From: Bacteriovoracaceae bacterium UBA6144
GTDB taxonomy: Bacteria; Bdellovibrionota; Bacteriovoracia; Bacteriovoracales; Bacteriovoracaceae
Assembly: GCA_002435705.1 (NCBI GenBank)
Contig: DIVA01000035.1
Location: 1-15,700 of the forward strand
Direction of reading: 5' to 3'
DNA: 15,700 bases
The notes under the pieces: model-generated
What the model was told of the DNA's origin: nothing
The model's database searches: none
What the model saw: the letters and a program-made list of their open reading frames with translations, nothing else
Part shown: piece by piece, positions 1 to 6,754 of the stretch
Layout of the letters: every line of letters starts with the position of its first letter
Position numbering within the stretch: position 1 is the stretch's first letter
Made by a program: the position numbers and the translations under genes

Positions 1-27
1 CAGAACTTTTTTCTTATCTTCACTCAT
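1..27 (-). CDS. 5' end of an unidentified gene coupled to plsC (partial)
   Basis: Only nine codons are visible, reading MSEDKKKVL, before the window ends. The ATG overlaps the TGA stop of the upstream acyltransferase gene as ATGA, and an AAGGTG Shine-Dalgarno sequence sits 4 bases before it. This arrangement strongly suggests a translationally coupled downstream gene in the same operon. The product cannot be identified from so short a piece; the start is very hydrophilic, so there is no signal peptide at the N-terminus. Confidence 0.6.
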
Positions 28-911
28 GATTCACCTTGATGCCTGATGAATTTAGAAAGTGGTTTTCGAATCTCATCAAAGAAGGGTCTTCGGTGCTTGA
101 GACCCACAGCAATGAGACGCTTGATTTGGGCTTCAACTTTTACGACCTGCTCTTTTATTTCTTTATCAGGTGCTTCGAAAGAGAGTTCGCGATTTACTTC
201 TATGGGTTTTCCGATATGAATATCAATCGGAGAAGGGAGCGGCACTGTATTGAGTGTGAGTGGTAAGGCCGGAACTTTAAAAAACTTCGCAATACTCTTT
301 ACATGCCAAACGAAAGGAAACATTTCCTCAGCGCCGATGACAGCTACTGGAAGGATGGGCGTTTGATTTTGAAGAGCGATGCGATAGAAGCCCAGAGTGA
401 AACTTTGCAGTTTATAGAATTGAGGTGTGCTTTTAGAAACACCTCTCACTCCTTCTGGGAAAACCAGAATTGATTCTTTATTTTCAATCAGGAATTGGCA
501 GTTCGCTCGATCTCCCAAAATACTACCAGTCTGAGCTGCAAATGTTCCAAGGAAAGGAAGTTGCGCCATAAAGCGCTCCACCATGGCCCTTAAAATTCTT
601 GGGGGAGCAACATCCATGAGAAAAGCCATTGTGATAAGCATGCCGTCCAGAGGGATTTGGCCTGTGTGGTTAGAAACAACAATGTACGGTCGATCGAGAA
701 CATGCTCGGCTCCAAAAACGCGGACTTTGAAGTATTGACGATAGAGAGGAATAAGAGTGCGAAGCGTGGATTCACAAAGTCCGAGATCAAAGCCCCAAGG
801 GTCTTTGTATTGAGTATATTTTTCTTTGAGTCCATGGAAAATTTCTGTGATCTTCTGATCATCTTCATGAGATAGTGGGTTTATGTGAGAGAGAATCTGA
901 CTAAGTTGCAT
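24..911 (-). CDS. PlsC-like lysophospholipid/glycerolipid acyltransferase
   Basis: A 295-residue protein of the PlsC acyltransferase superfamily, expected to move an acyl group to a lysophospholipid or glycerol phosphate at the inner face of the cytoplasmic membrane. Seen: a motif I-like block NHTGQIPLDG near residues 81-90 and a motif III block FPEGVRG near 151-157, with an ILPVAVIGAEEMF stretch after it that fits motif IV. In motif I the His-Asp spacing is HX6D rather than the usual HX4D. No clear transmembrane helix is present, so membrane attachment is probably peripheral. The ATG at 911 was chosen; the open frame extends 4 codons to a TTG at 923 but neither start has a strong Shine-Dalgarno sequence. 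Substrate is unknown. It is divergent from a small coiled-coil gene and overlaps the next gene by 4 bases. Confidence 0.85.
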   Translation of the reverse strand: MQLSQILSHINPLSHEDDQKITEIFHGLKEKYTQYKDPWGFDLGLCESTLRTLIPLYRQYFKVRVFGAEHVLDRPYIVVSNHTGQIPLDGMLITMAFLMDVAPPRILRAMVERFMAQLPFLGTFAAQTGSILGDRANCQFLIENKESILVFPEGVRGVSKSTPQFYKLQSFTLGFYRIALQNQTPILPVAVIGAEEMFPFVWHVKSIAKFFKVPALPLTLNTVPLPSPIDIHIGKPIEVNRELSFEAPDKEIKEQVVKVEAQIKRLIAVGLKHRRPFFDEIRKPLSKFIRHQGES

Positions 912-926
912 AGGTTTTCTCAAATC

Positions 927-954
927 TTGAAGAATCTTCCAATTAAGGCATAAT
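927..954 (+). promoter_or_regulatory. Candidate sigma-70 promoter for the 962-1270 gene
   Basis: TTGAAG at 927-932 and CATAAT at 949-954 are separated by 16 bases. Transcription would start at about 961-962, at or next to the ATG of the downstream gene, so the message could be leaderless. There is an AAGG at 945-948, but it is 13 bases from the ATG and would lie upstream of the predicted transcript start. Match to consensus is only moderate. Confidence 0.35.
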
Positions 955-978
955 ACCGTTTATGAGTGATCCAAACAA
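950..978 (-). promoter_or_regulatory. Candidate divergent promoter for plsC
   Basis: On the minus strand TTGTTT (978-973) and TATTAT (955-950) are separated by 17 bases, about 38 bases before the plsC ATG. The -10 box overlaps that of the opposite promoter almost completely, because the block CATAATA is near-symmetrical. The -35 lies inside the first codons of the divergent gene. Confidence 0.35.
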
Positions 979-1270
979 TGAGACATGGCGAAAAAAAGCA
1001 CTAGGCGTCCTTCAGGCCTGTGAAAATGAGTTACGCAGAACGACTGCTATTGGCATGAAGATGATTCATGCATCTAAAGCATCCAGTGAACTCCATGAGA
1101 CTTATGAAGAAATCGGCAGAAATGTGGTTAAGATGATCGATGCTGGGGAGATAGCATCTCCCAGCGCTCGCATTGATAATCTTGTGGCCCGTGTGCGTGA
1201 GCTTGAGCAGGTCTTAGGAGACATGGAAGGTCAGGTAAGTGAATTAAAAAAAGAAGATTCAAATTCTTAA
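962..1270 (+). CDS. Small coiled-coil protein of unknown function
   Basis: A 102-residue, hydrophilic, highly charged protein without signal peptide or membrane segment. The N-terminal half (about 10-60) looks helical, and about 70-97 is a likely coiled coil with hydrophobic residues at heptad spacing (IDNLVARVRELEQVLGDMEG). I do not recognise a family. The general form, a helical segment, a short turn near a Pro (residue 67) and a terminal coiled coil, is seen in many small proteins that dimerise. The ATG has no Shine-Dalgarno sequence at normal distance. The last 12 bases overlap the end of the convergent engB gene. It is divergent from the acyltransferase. Confidence 0.7.
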   Translation: MSDPNNETWRKKALGVLQACENELRRTTAIGMKMIHASKASSELHETYEEIGRNVVKMIDAGEIASPSARIDNLVARVRELEQVLGDMEGQVSELKKEDSNS

Positions 1271-1900
1271 AAGAAAAGTCATCATCGATTCTGTCAGTGG
1301 TGATATTCCTTGAGACTTTTCGGCAGACACAAAAAATATTTGCTTCACCCATTTATTAGCCTTAAAAATTTCAGGCTTCAGCTTTTCTAACTGAGCTCGC
1401 TCGCTTTGCGTTTTGAGTTTATCAATTTTGTTAAATACCAGATAAGTCTCTAGGGGAAACTGGCTGATGTAATCTTGAAACACAACGTCTGCTTCTTGGA
1501 GCGGATGGCGAGCATCCTGCATGCTGATCAAAAGAACCTTGCCGGAAATCATATTAAAAAATGTATCGAGAAGTTTTTGCCAATTAACGGCCATCTCCTT
1601 AGAGACTTCAGCATGACCGTAACCAGGAACATCAAATAAGTAATACATGCGCGGCTCAAGATCAGTCTTCTCTTGCCATAAGAAACTAAAAATATTCACC
1701 TGTCTCGTTCTGCCGGGAGTTTTAGAAACACGAGCGACCGAATTCCCAAAAAGTGTATTAATGATTGATGATTTTCCAACATTGGAACGGCCCACGAACG
1801 CCACTCCCGTGGCCTGGGGGTGCTTGGCCAACCAGTCAGAGAGTTGATCGACTTGATCGATGCCCATGAGAAATTTCGTCTTACCGCGTAGGATTGTCAT
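1259..1900 (-). CDS. engB: EngB (YsxC/YihA), ribosome-assembly GTPase
   Basis: EngB is a small GTPase of the TrmE-Era-EngA-EngB-Septin group that is needed for assembly of the large ribosomal subunit in the bacteria studied. The 213-residue product has all G motifs in order: P-loop GRSNVGKS at 37-44, the G2 region TPGRTR at 61-66, DVPGYGHA at 90-97, NKID at 157-160 and VSAEK at 191-195. The open frame runs 20 codons further to a TTG at 1960, but the ATG at 1900 gives the usual family length and has AGAAGG 4 bases upstream. A CATAAT at 1925-1920 could be its -10, with only a poor -35. It is divergent from the sigma-54 activator and its 3' end overlaps the small coiled-coil gene. Confidence 0.96.
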   Translation of the reverse strand: MTILRGKTKFLMGIDQVDQLSDWLAKHPQATGVAFVGRSNVGKSSIINTLFGNSVARVSKTPGRTRQVNIFSFLWQEKTDLEPRMYYLFDVPGYGHAEVSKEMAVNWQKLLDTFFNMISGKVLLISMQDARHPLQEADVVFQDYISQFPLETYLVFNKIDKLKTQSERAQLEKLKPEIFKANKWVKQIFFVSAEKSQGISPLTESMMTFLLRI

Positions 1901-1984
1901 AATGCCTTCTTTCGATTCAATTATGACAAATCTTTTACTCCGAATGAACCTCTTATTCAAAAAAAAGATGAGTCATGATTTAAG

Positions 1985-2005
1985 GTCTCCCACATCGAAG
2001 GAGAC
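1985..2005 (+). promoter_or_regulatory. Hairpin covering the Shine-Dalgarno sequence of the sigma-54 activator
   Basis: GTCTCC (1985-1990) and GGAGAC (2000-2005) form a perfect 6-bp inverted repeat with a 9-base loop. The 3' arm contains most of the Shine-Dalgarno sequence AAGGAG (1998-2003), which lies 5 bases before the ATG at 2009. A folded transcript would hide this site. The stem is short, so its effect is uncertain. Confidence 0.35.
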
Positions 2006-2008
2006 GTC

Positions 2009-3274
2009 ATGACACAAACTCAAGCAGTTGGACTCAAGTTAGGGGACTTATGCCATATCATCACCCCTCATAAAAATAAAAAACAAATCCAGCTCAATCG
2101 CACCAGTTGGGAGATTCTCCCCGAAGGAGATCGTGCCTTAGGAGAGTGCCCGGCCATTGCGGTGCCTGGGGCCCGCTCACATTCATTCCGGTGGAAGCTT
2201 GAGCTACGAGAATTTTCTGGATGCCAGCGTTTCATCCTCAGATCTCTGGATGACTCCTTTTTTAAGTTGAATGGACAATTTGCAAGAGAAGCATTGATTG
2301 AATCAAGTGATATTCTTTCACAGGATGGGTTTGCTGGTCGCTTACAGTTCATGACAAATTTTTCTTTGAAAACGCTGACTCATAATAATTGGCCGCAAGA
2401 ATTAAATAACGAATCGCTCCTTTTTTCTCGGCTTCCCGTTTTGATTCAAGGAGAAACTGGCACCGGCAAAAGTCACCTCGCTCGTGAAATTCATACTCGC
2501 TCAAAACGAGCAGGGGAGTTTGTTGGGCTTAATCTTTCAGCGATGAATGAAGCATTGATTGAATCAGAACTTTTTGGCCATAAAAAAGGCTCTTTTACGG
2601 GAGCTGTTCAGAATCATCAGGGCGCTTTCGCTCAAGCGAGGGGAGGGACCATTTTTCTTGATGAGATTGATTCCCTCTCTCAAGCCTTGCAATTAAAACT
2701 CTTGCTTTTTTTGGACTCGGGCCGTTTCAGGCCTGTTGGTGCGCGAGGTGATGAAGTGACTGACGCAAGAGTCATCTTTGCCTCAGGTCAAAAGCTAGAA
2801 GTCCTGGTAAAAAATGAGAAAATGCGTCGGGATTTTTACTTTCGCCTCTCTCAAGGTATCTCCTGCCAACTTAAGTCACTCAGAGATGATCCTCAATTAA
2901 TTTTACGTCACTGTCAGATATACGGGATTGAACACCGAGTGAGTCTCTCTAAACGCCTCACTGATTTCTATCAGACCCTTCCTTGGCCTGGAAACTTAAG
3001 ACAGCTGCGAGGTCATTTGGACAATAAGCGGATTCGCTCAAAAACACATAAACTTGATTTTGATGAAGTCGATGATCGATTGATGGTGATGTCAAGCAAC
3101 CTCTTGGGATTTGAGCCGCACCCAACAGTGCGACCACTGGAAGAGGTGAAACGTGAGTATATTAAGCATGCAATGGATCTCTTTCATGGAAGACATGATT
3201 TGGCGGCAAAAGAATTAAAAATAAATGTGAAGACTTTAAAAACGTGGTTAGTTAGTGAGCCAAAATGTGGATGA
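2009..3274 (+). CDS. Sigma-54-dependent transcriptional activator with FHA-like N-terminus
   Basis: A 421-residue bacterial enhancer-binding protein. The central AAA+ domain (about 118-345) has Walker A GETGTGKS at 148-155, the sigma-54 contact loop GSFTGA at 194-199, Walker B TIFLDEID at 214-221, the arginine-finger region RRDFYFRLS at 273-281 and WPGNLRQL at 326-333. The C-terminus (about 395-415, AAKELKINVKTLKTWL) is a Fis-type helix-turn-helix. The N-terminus (about 15-114) is not a response-regulator receiver; spacing of LGECPAI, the SHSFRWKLEL strand, the RSLDDSFFKLNG turn and a final GFAGRLQF strand resemble an FHA fold, though the usual phosphothreonine-binding residues are not intact. 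The GAFTGA Ala is Ser here, a common variant. No sensor kinase is adjacent and I saw no clear sigma-54 promoter in the window, so targets are unknown. It overlaps the convergent membrane-protein gene by 23 bases. Confidence 0.92.
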   Translation: MTQTQAVGLKLGDLCHIITPHKNKKQIQLNRTSWEILPEGDRALGECPAIAVPGARSHSFRWKLELREFSGCQRFILRSLDDSFFKLNGQFAREALIESSDILSQDGFAGRLQFMTNFSLKTLTHNNWPQELNNESLLFSRLPVLIQGETGTGKSHLAREIHTRSKRAGEFVGLNLSAMNEALIESELFGHKKGSFTGAVQNHQGAFAQARGGTIFLDEIDSLSQALQLKLLLFLDSGRFRPVGARGDEVTDARVIFASGQKLEVLVKNEKMRRDFYFRLSQGISCQLKSLRDDPQLILRHCQIYGIEHRVSLSKRLTDFYQTLPWPGNLRQLRGHLDNKRIRSKTHKLDFDEVDDRLMVMSSNLLGFEPHPTVRPLEEVKREYIKHAMDLFHGRHDLAAKELKINVKTLKTWLVSEPKCG

Positions 3275-4088
3275 TGTGAGTTTCTTCAACAAACCCAGGA
3301 GCATTGTGGTTTTTGAGATAATGGTTCACTTCGATCTCTAGTTTTTCTTTGAGCATTTCTCGCCCCTCATCAGTTAAAGCGAACTGAGGAAGAACGGGTT
3401 CCAGAGTCACGATGAGATGATCTCTGAGAGAGAATTCGCTGGTATCAAGGATTTTTTTTGTTTCTCTATTTGAGGCGAGAAAGCTCACATCAATAAGTAC
3501 TGAGCGCAGACCATTGACTCCATCGACGATGGCGGGAATCTTTACACTTGAAAGCGATGTGGTGCGAGTTTCTTTTTTATAATAGTCAGGGCGTATGTAA
3601 CTATCGTCTACCGCTGCAGGACTTCGATGAAAGAAATCCTCATATAAAATCTGATAGGTTGCTTTACCGATCATGGCAGCAGAGAAAATTGAGCCAATGG
3701 TAAAGCTCCCGAGAATAAATCCATGGATGGGATGGAGAGATCTGGCCCAATTGAGCAGAAAGATGAATGGCACAGAGACAATGGCGATGAGGGCCTTAAG
3801 GGGAGATTTCTTTCTTAACTCATGAAAGGCCTTGACCCCCTCAGTGAGAGCAGTGCTAAACAGGCCTTTAAAATTGATACTAAGAATTTCCTTGGGCGCA
3901 GCTTTCGCCGTGTTAAGTTGTCGGCGTAAAAATGATGGGGTGGTCACGTAAATAAACTGATGAGATCGATGGAAAAATTGTTGAATCTTTTGCGGACAAA
4001 ATTTTCGCCAAGCCTTGTTTATCAAGGCAAAGACCCAGAGTAGGCCTTTGTTTGCGAGAGTTTCAAATTTAATAATTAAGTTTAACAT
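3252..4088 (-). CDS. Two-helix membrane protein with FliL-like C-terminal domain
   Basis: A 278-residue protein I cannot assign to a named gene. The first 95 residues are basic and probably cytoplasmic. Two likely membrane helices follow at about 98-114 and 122-147, joined by a very short loop. The part from about 182 to the end resembles the periplasmic domain of FliL: a strand VLIDVSFLA, then FSLRDHLIVTLEPVL, then a helix EGREMLKEKLEIEVNHYL, then a last strand ETHIIHILAH. FliL normally has one membrane helix and supports the flagellar stator, with wider similarity to SPFH/stomatin-type domains. No flagellar gene is nearby, so a motility role is inference only. With two helices the C-terminal domain might instead be cytoplasmic if the N-terminus is also inside. 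The ATG has AAAGG directly against it, so the start is less certain. It overlaps the sigma-54 gene tail to tail. Confidence 0.75.
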   Translation of the reverse strand: MLNLIIKFETLANKGLLWVFALINKAWRKFCPQKIQQFFHRSHQFIYVTTPSFLRRQLNTAKAAPKEILSINFKGLFSTALTEGVKAFHELRKKSPLKALIAIVSVPFIFLLNWARSLHPIHGFILGSFTIGSIFSAAMIGKATYQILYEDFFHRSPAAVDDSYIRPDYYKKETRTTSLSSVKIPAIVDGVNGLRSVLIDVSFLASNRETKKILDTSEFSLRDHLIVTLEPVLPQFALTDEGREMLKEKLEIEVNHYLKNHNAPGFVEETHIIHILAH

Positions 4089-4220
4089 CCTTTAGCTTAT
4101 CGACAGATTCAGGCAGAAATTAAATCCACGCTCATATGCCTGACTGCTTTGTTCAGGAATAAAGTTCCGCCTAGGCCCGAGGCGCTTACTGAGCTTTTAA
4201 ATGTGACCGAACAGTCTGCT

Positions 4221-4225
4221 GGAGG
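4221..4225 (+). promoter_or_regulatory. Ribosome binding site fixing the lipoprotein start
   Basis: GGAGG lies 7 bases before the ATG at 4233. It decides the start against the TTG at 4149, which would put 28 residues in front of a complete lipoprotein signal peptide. Confidence 0.8.
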
Positions 4226-4232
4226 ATGTTTT

Positions 4233-4859
4233 ATGAAATCGGCCCTATTCCTTTTAGCTTTGAGCTTGTTTACGTCATGTGCTTTTGTGCCTGATCGAAG
4301 TTATTTAGCTGAGATGGAGCATGATGACAGTAGTTTCTTTGAGCCCCGTAAAGACTTTAACGTCATTCCTGGTGACGAAGGAATTTCATGGCGCACGGAT
4401 GATGTTTGGCGAGCGAGAACTCCGGTCGATGATTCCCAACTTAAAAGTGAGAGAGAGCAGCGCGTGTTTGAGAATCAACTTAGAAAATTAGAAGCTGCTC
4501 AAAGTGATGGGGCCAAAAAACACTATGAGCAGATCAAGCCCCACCTTGCCACAACTTCAGAGAGAATTTACTTTTTGAGCCTCAGAGGTCGGGTGGAAAG
4601 AGAAGAGTATCTAAGCGCCAGGGGTATTAATGCGGACTCAAGTCCCTTGCCTTCTCGCTCTATTGCTTCTCAGGGTGTGCTGAATTTGGGGATGTCAAAA
4701 ACTGAGGTTCAGGAGAGTTGGGGGGAGCCCCTGAGAGTCGATTTTGCAGGAAATCCACAGCTTGAGAATGAAAGATGGGTGTATCATGCAAATGGCGCAG
4801 CGAAGTATATTTTCTTTGAATCCGGTCGAGTAGGTGGTTGGGCCAGTGCCTCTGAATAG
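4233..4859 (+). CDS. Lipoprotein with SmpA/BamE-like C-terminal domain
   Basis: A 208-residue lipoprotein. The signal peptide is short (residues 1-15) and ends in a lipobox LFTSC, with lipidated Cys at 16. Residue 17 is Ala and not Asp, so export to the outer membrane is expected if the usual Lol rule holds. The middle (about 28-135) is charged and of no family known to me. The end (about 146-203) reads like the SmpA/OmlA/BamE fold: SQGVLNLGMSKTEVQESWGEP, a spacer, then ERWVYH and a KYIFFESGRVGGW strand pair. BamE itself is a small subunit of the outer-membrane protein assembly machine; this protein is about twice that length, so it may be a BamE-like relative and not BamE. The accA gene follows after 57 bases on the same strand. 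Confidence 0.8.
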   Translation: MKSALFLLALSLFTSCAFVPDRSYLAEMEHDDSSFFEPRKDFNVIPGDEGISWRTDDVWRARTPVDDSQLKSEREQRVFENQLRKLEAAQSDGAKKHYEQIKPHLATTSERIYFLSLRGRVEREEYLSARGINADSSPLPSRSIASQGVLNLGMSKTEVQESWGEPLRVDFAGNPQLENERWVYHANGAAKYIFFESGRVGGWASASE

Positions 4860-4874
4860 GCATTTGAGACAAAA

Positions 4875-4908
4875 CTTGGTAGTGTAGCCGGACTTAAACT
4901 ACCAAGGA
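4875..4908 (+). promoter_or_regulatory. 9-bp inverted repeat covering the accA ribosome binding site
   Basis: CTTGGTAGT (4875-4883) and ACTACCAAG (4898-4906) are exact reverse complements separated by 14 bases. The 3' arm runs into the accA Shine-Dalgarno sequence AAGGA (4904-4908), 8 bases before the ATG. The folded leader would block ribosome entry. As DNA, the dyad could equally be a repressor site. No T-run follows, so it is not an intrinsic terminator. Confidence 0.6.
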
Positions 4909-4916
4909 TTCTTTGC

Positions 4917-5879
4917 ATGGAATACACTCTCGAGTTCGAACGTCCTGTGTTCGAGTTAGAAAATCAAATTCGTGATCTCAAATCCTCTAATCAAAACATC
5001 GACCTGACTCCTGAGATCAAAGCTCTGCAGGCTAAAGTCGATAAACTGATTTCTGAAATTTATAAAAATCTATCTCCTTGGGAGAGAACACTTCTCTCTC
5101 GTCACCCTAGTCGTCCACACGCCATTGATTACATTCAAGGCATGATCAGTGACTTCCATGAAATCCACGGTGACCGCAGATTCTCAGATGATGCGAGTAT
5201 GATCTGTGGCTTTGGTTATCTCGAGGGGCAAAGAGTCGCGATCTGCGGAATTGAGAAAGGGCGCAAGACCCAAGAGAAAATCCGTCATAACTTTGGGATG
5301 GCCCAACCTGAAGGGTATCGCAAGGCCCTGCGCTTGATGGAGCTCGCCTCTCAGTTTAACGTGCCTGTTTTGACTTTTGTTGATACTCCCGGAGCCTATC
5401 CTGGGATCGGCGCCGAAGAGCGCGGCCAGGCGCTTGCGATCGCCGAGAACTTAGAAAAGATGTTTGGCATCAAGGTTCCTATTATTACAGTCGTCATCGG
5501 AGAAGGTGGCTCTGGGGGAGCTCTTGGGATTGCGATTGCCGATAAAGTTCTTATGATGGAATACAGTGTTTACTCAGTCATCTCTCCCGAGTCTTGTGCT
5601 TCAATTCTTTGGAGCGACTCGAAGATGGCAGAGACGGCAGCCAATGCACTTCAGCTTTCTCCACTTAAAGCAATGGAGCTGAAGGTGATTGATGACATGA
5701 TCGCTGAGCCGATTGGCGGCGCTCATCGTTATCCAGAAACGGCGATTGAGATGGTCAAGACAGCAGTGATGAAAGAGTTTGAAAAACTAAAAAAATTGCC
5801 CACGGAAAAGTTACTAGACGCCCGCTTTAATAAGTTTCGCCAAATGGGCAATACCACCATTAAAGGTTTGAAGGAATAG
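4917..5879 (+). CDS. accA: Acetyl-CoA carboxylase carboxyltransferase subunit alpha
   Basis: AccA pairs with AccD to form the carboxyltransferase that moves the carboxyl group from carboxybiotin to acetyl-CoA, giving malonyl-CoA for fatty-acid synthesis. The product is 320 residues, the normal family length. It opens with the typical helical arm (FERPVFELENQIRDL, 8-22), and the crotonase-like core carries DTPGAYPG at 156-163, the oxyanion-region glycines GEGGSGGA at 195-202 and SVYSVISPESCASILW at 217-232. AccD with its zinc finger is not in this window. yicC begins 2 bases after the stop, so this gene probably heads the compact block accA-yicC-gmk-rel. An inverted repeat over its Shine-Dalgarno sequence suggests control of translation or transcription. 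Confidence 0.97.
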   Translation: MEYTLEFERPVFELENQIRDLKSSNQNIDLTPEIKALQAKVDKLISEIYKNLSPWERTLLSRHPSRPHAIDYIQGMISDFHEIHGDRRFSDDASMICGFGYLEGQRVAICGIEKGRKTQEKIRHNFGMAQPEGYRKALRLMELASQFNVPVLTFVDTPGAYPGIGAEERGQALAIAENLEKMFGIKVPIITVVIGEGGSGGALGIAIADKVLMMEYSVYSVISPESCASILWSDSKMAETAANALQLSPLKAMELKVIDDMIAEPIGGAHRYPETAIEMVKTAVMKEFEKLKKLPTEKLLDARFNKFRQMGNTTIKGLKE

Positions 5880-5881
5880 AG

Positions 5882-6754
5882 ATGCCAGTTTATTCAATGA
5901 CAGGTTTTGGAAAGGGTGAGTCGGCTAATAAAAAGTGGAACGTTGTTGTTGAAATAAAAACGGTCAATAATCGCTTTAAAGATTTTCGTTTCAAAATGGG
6001 AAGTGCTCTCTCGTCTCTAGAGTTCGACTTGAGACGTCAGCTCGAAGCTCAGTTTAAACGGGGTACTTTTGATGTCAGCGTGAGCTACCAGAAGAAACAA
6101 GAGGCTCAGACCGAATCAAATCTCGATGAAGCTAAGGTTCGTCAATGGGTGGATCTTGTGACGAAGGCCCTTGATGGAAAGATTCCTTTGACCGCTTCAC
6201 CAGTGGATTTTTTAAGATCTGATTTTCTTAAAGAAGAAGACTCGGATAAGACCCAAGAACTCTCGGGGCCTGTGAGCGAAGCTTTCCAGCAGGCCATGAA
6301 GCAATTGGGAGTGTCTCGTCAAAATGAAGGGCACTCGCTCGTAGAAAAATTACTCGAGCACCTTGCCGTCTATGAGCGACTACTCGTGAGAAATGAAGAA
6401 CTAAAAAATCTCTATCCCGATATGATGAAGGACAAGTTAACGGCAAAACTTTCAGAAAAAATGAAAGACTTTCAAGTTGATCAAGGTCGCCTGATGCAGG
6501 AAGTGATTTTCTATCTTGAGAAACTCGAAATAGATGAGGAAATTAATCGGGCTAAAATCCACGTGGCCAAACTGCGTGAAGTCCTTTCTGGCAGCGGTGA
6601 AATTGGACGTCAGATCGATTTCCTCCTCCAGGAGCTTGGTCGTGAAACGAATACGATGGGGTCTAAATCTGCCCACATGGAAATTTCTCAAAACGTCGTC
6701 GAAATGAAGGTACAATTAGAGAAAATCCGTGAACAGGCTTTAAATTTAGAATGA
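5882..6754 (+). CDS. yicC: YicC/YloC family endoribonuclease
   Basis: A 290-residue member of the YicC family, cytoplasmic endoribonucleases; in E. coli YicC has been linked to small-RNA turnover. The N-terminal signature SMTGFGKGE is at 5-13, followed by the conserved strand EIKTVNNRFKDFRFK (24-38) and RGTF (60-63). The C-terminal DUF1732 part (about 205-290) carries DEEINRAKIHV, GRQIDFLLQELGRETNTMGSK and the ending VQLEKIREQALNLE, all typical. AAGGA lies 6 bases before the ATG, inside the end of accA. The stop overlaps the gmk ATG by 4 bases (ATGA). yicC next to gmk is a common arrangement in many bacteria. Confidence 0.95.
   Translation: MPVYSMTGFGKGESANKKWNVVVEIKTVNNRFKDFRFKMGSALSSLEFDLRRQLEAQFKRGTFDVSVSYQKKQEAQTESNLDEAKVRQWVDLVTKALDGKIPLTASPVDFLRSDFLKEEDSDKTQELSGPVSEAFQQAMKQLGVSRQNEGHSLVEKLLEHLAVYERLLVRNEELKNLYPDMMKDKLTAKLSEKMKDFQVDQGRLMQEVIFYLEKLEIDEEINRAKIHVAKLREVLSGSGEIGRQIDFLLQELGRETNTMGSKSAHMEISQNVVEMKVQLEKIREQALNLE

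Noticed and set aside
3291..3314. AAACC/GGTTT stem followed by Ts after the sigma-54 gene
   Set aside because: A 5-bp, mostly A/T stem with a 13-base-size loop and only two extra Ts is too weak for an intrinsic terminator.
4168..4184. Inverted repeat CGCCT/AGGCG in the 144-base gap before the lipoprotein gene
   Set aside because: Only 5 bp with a 7-base loop and no T-run on either strand; too weak to call a terminator or operator.
4149..4232. N-terminal extension of the BamE-like lipoprotein from a TTG
   Set aside because: It would bury the signal peptide and lipobox; a strong GGAGG before the ATG at 4233 gives the better start.
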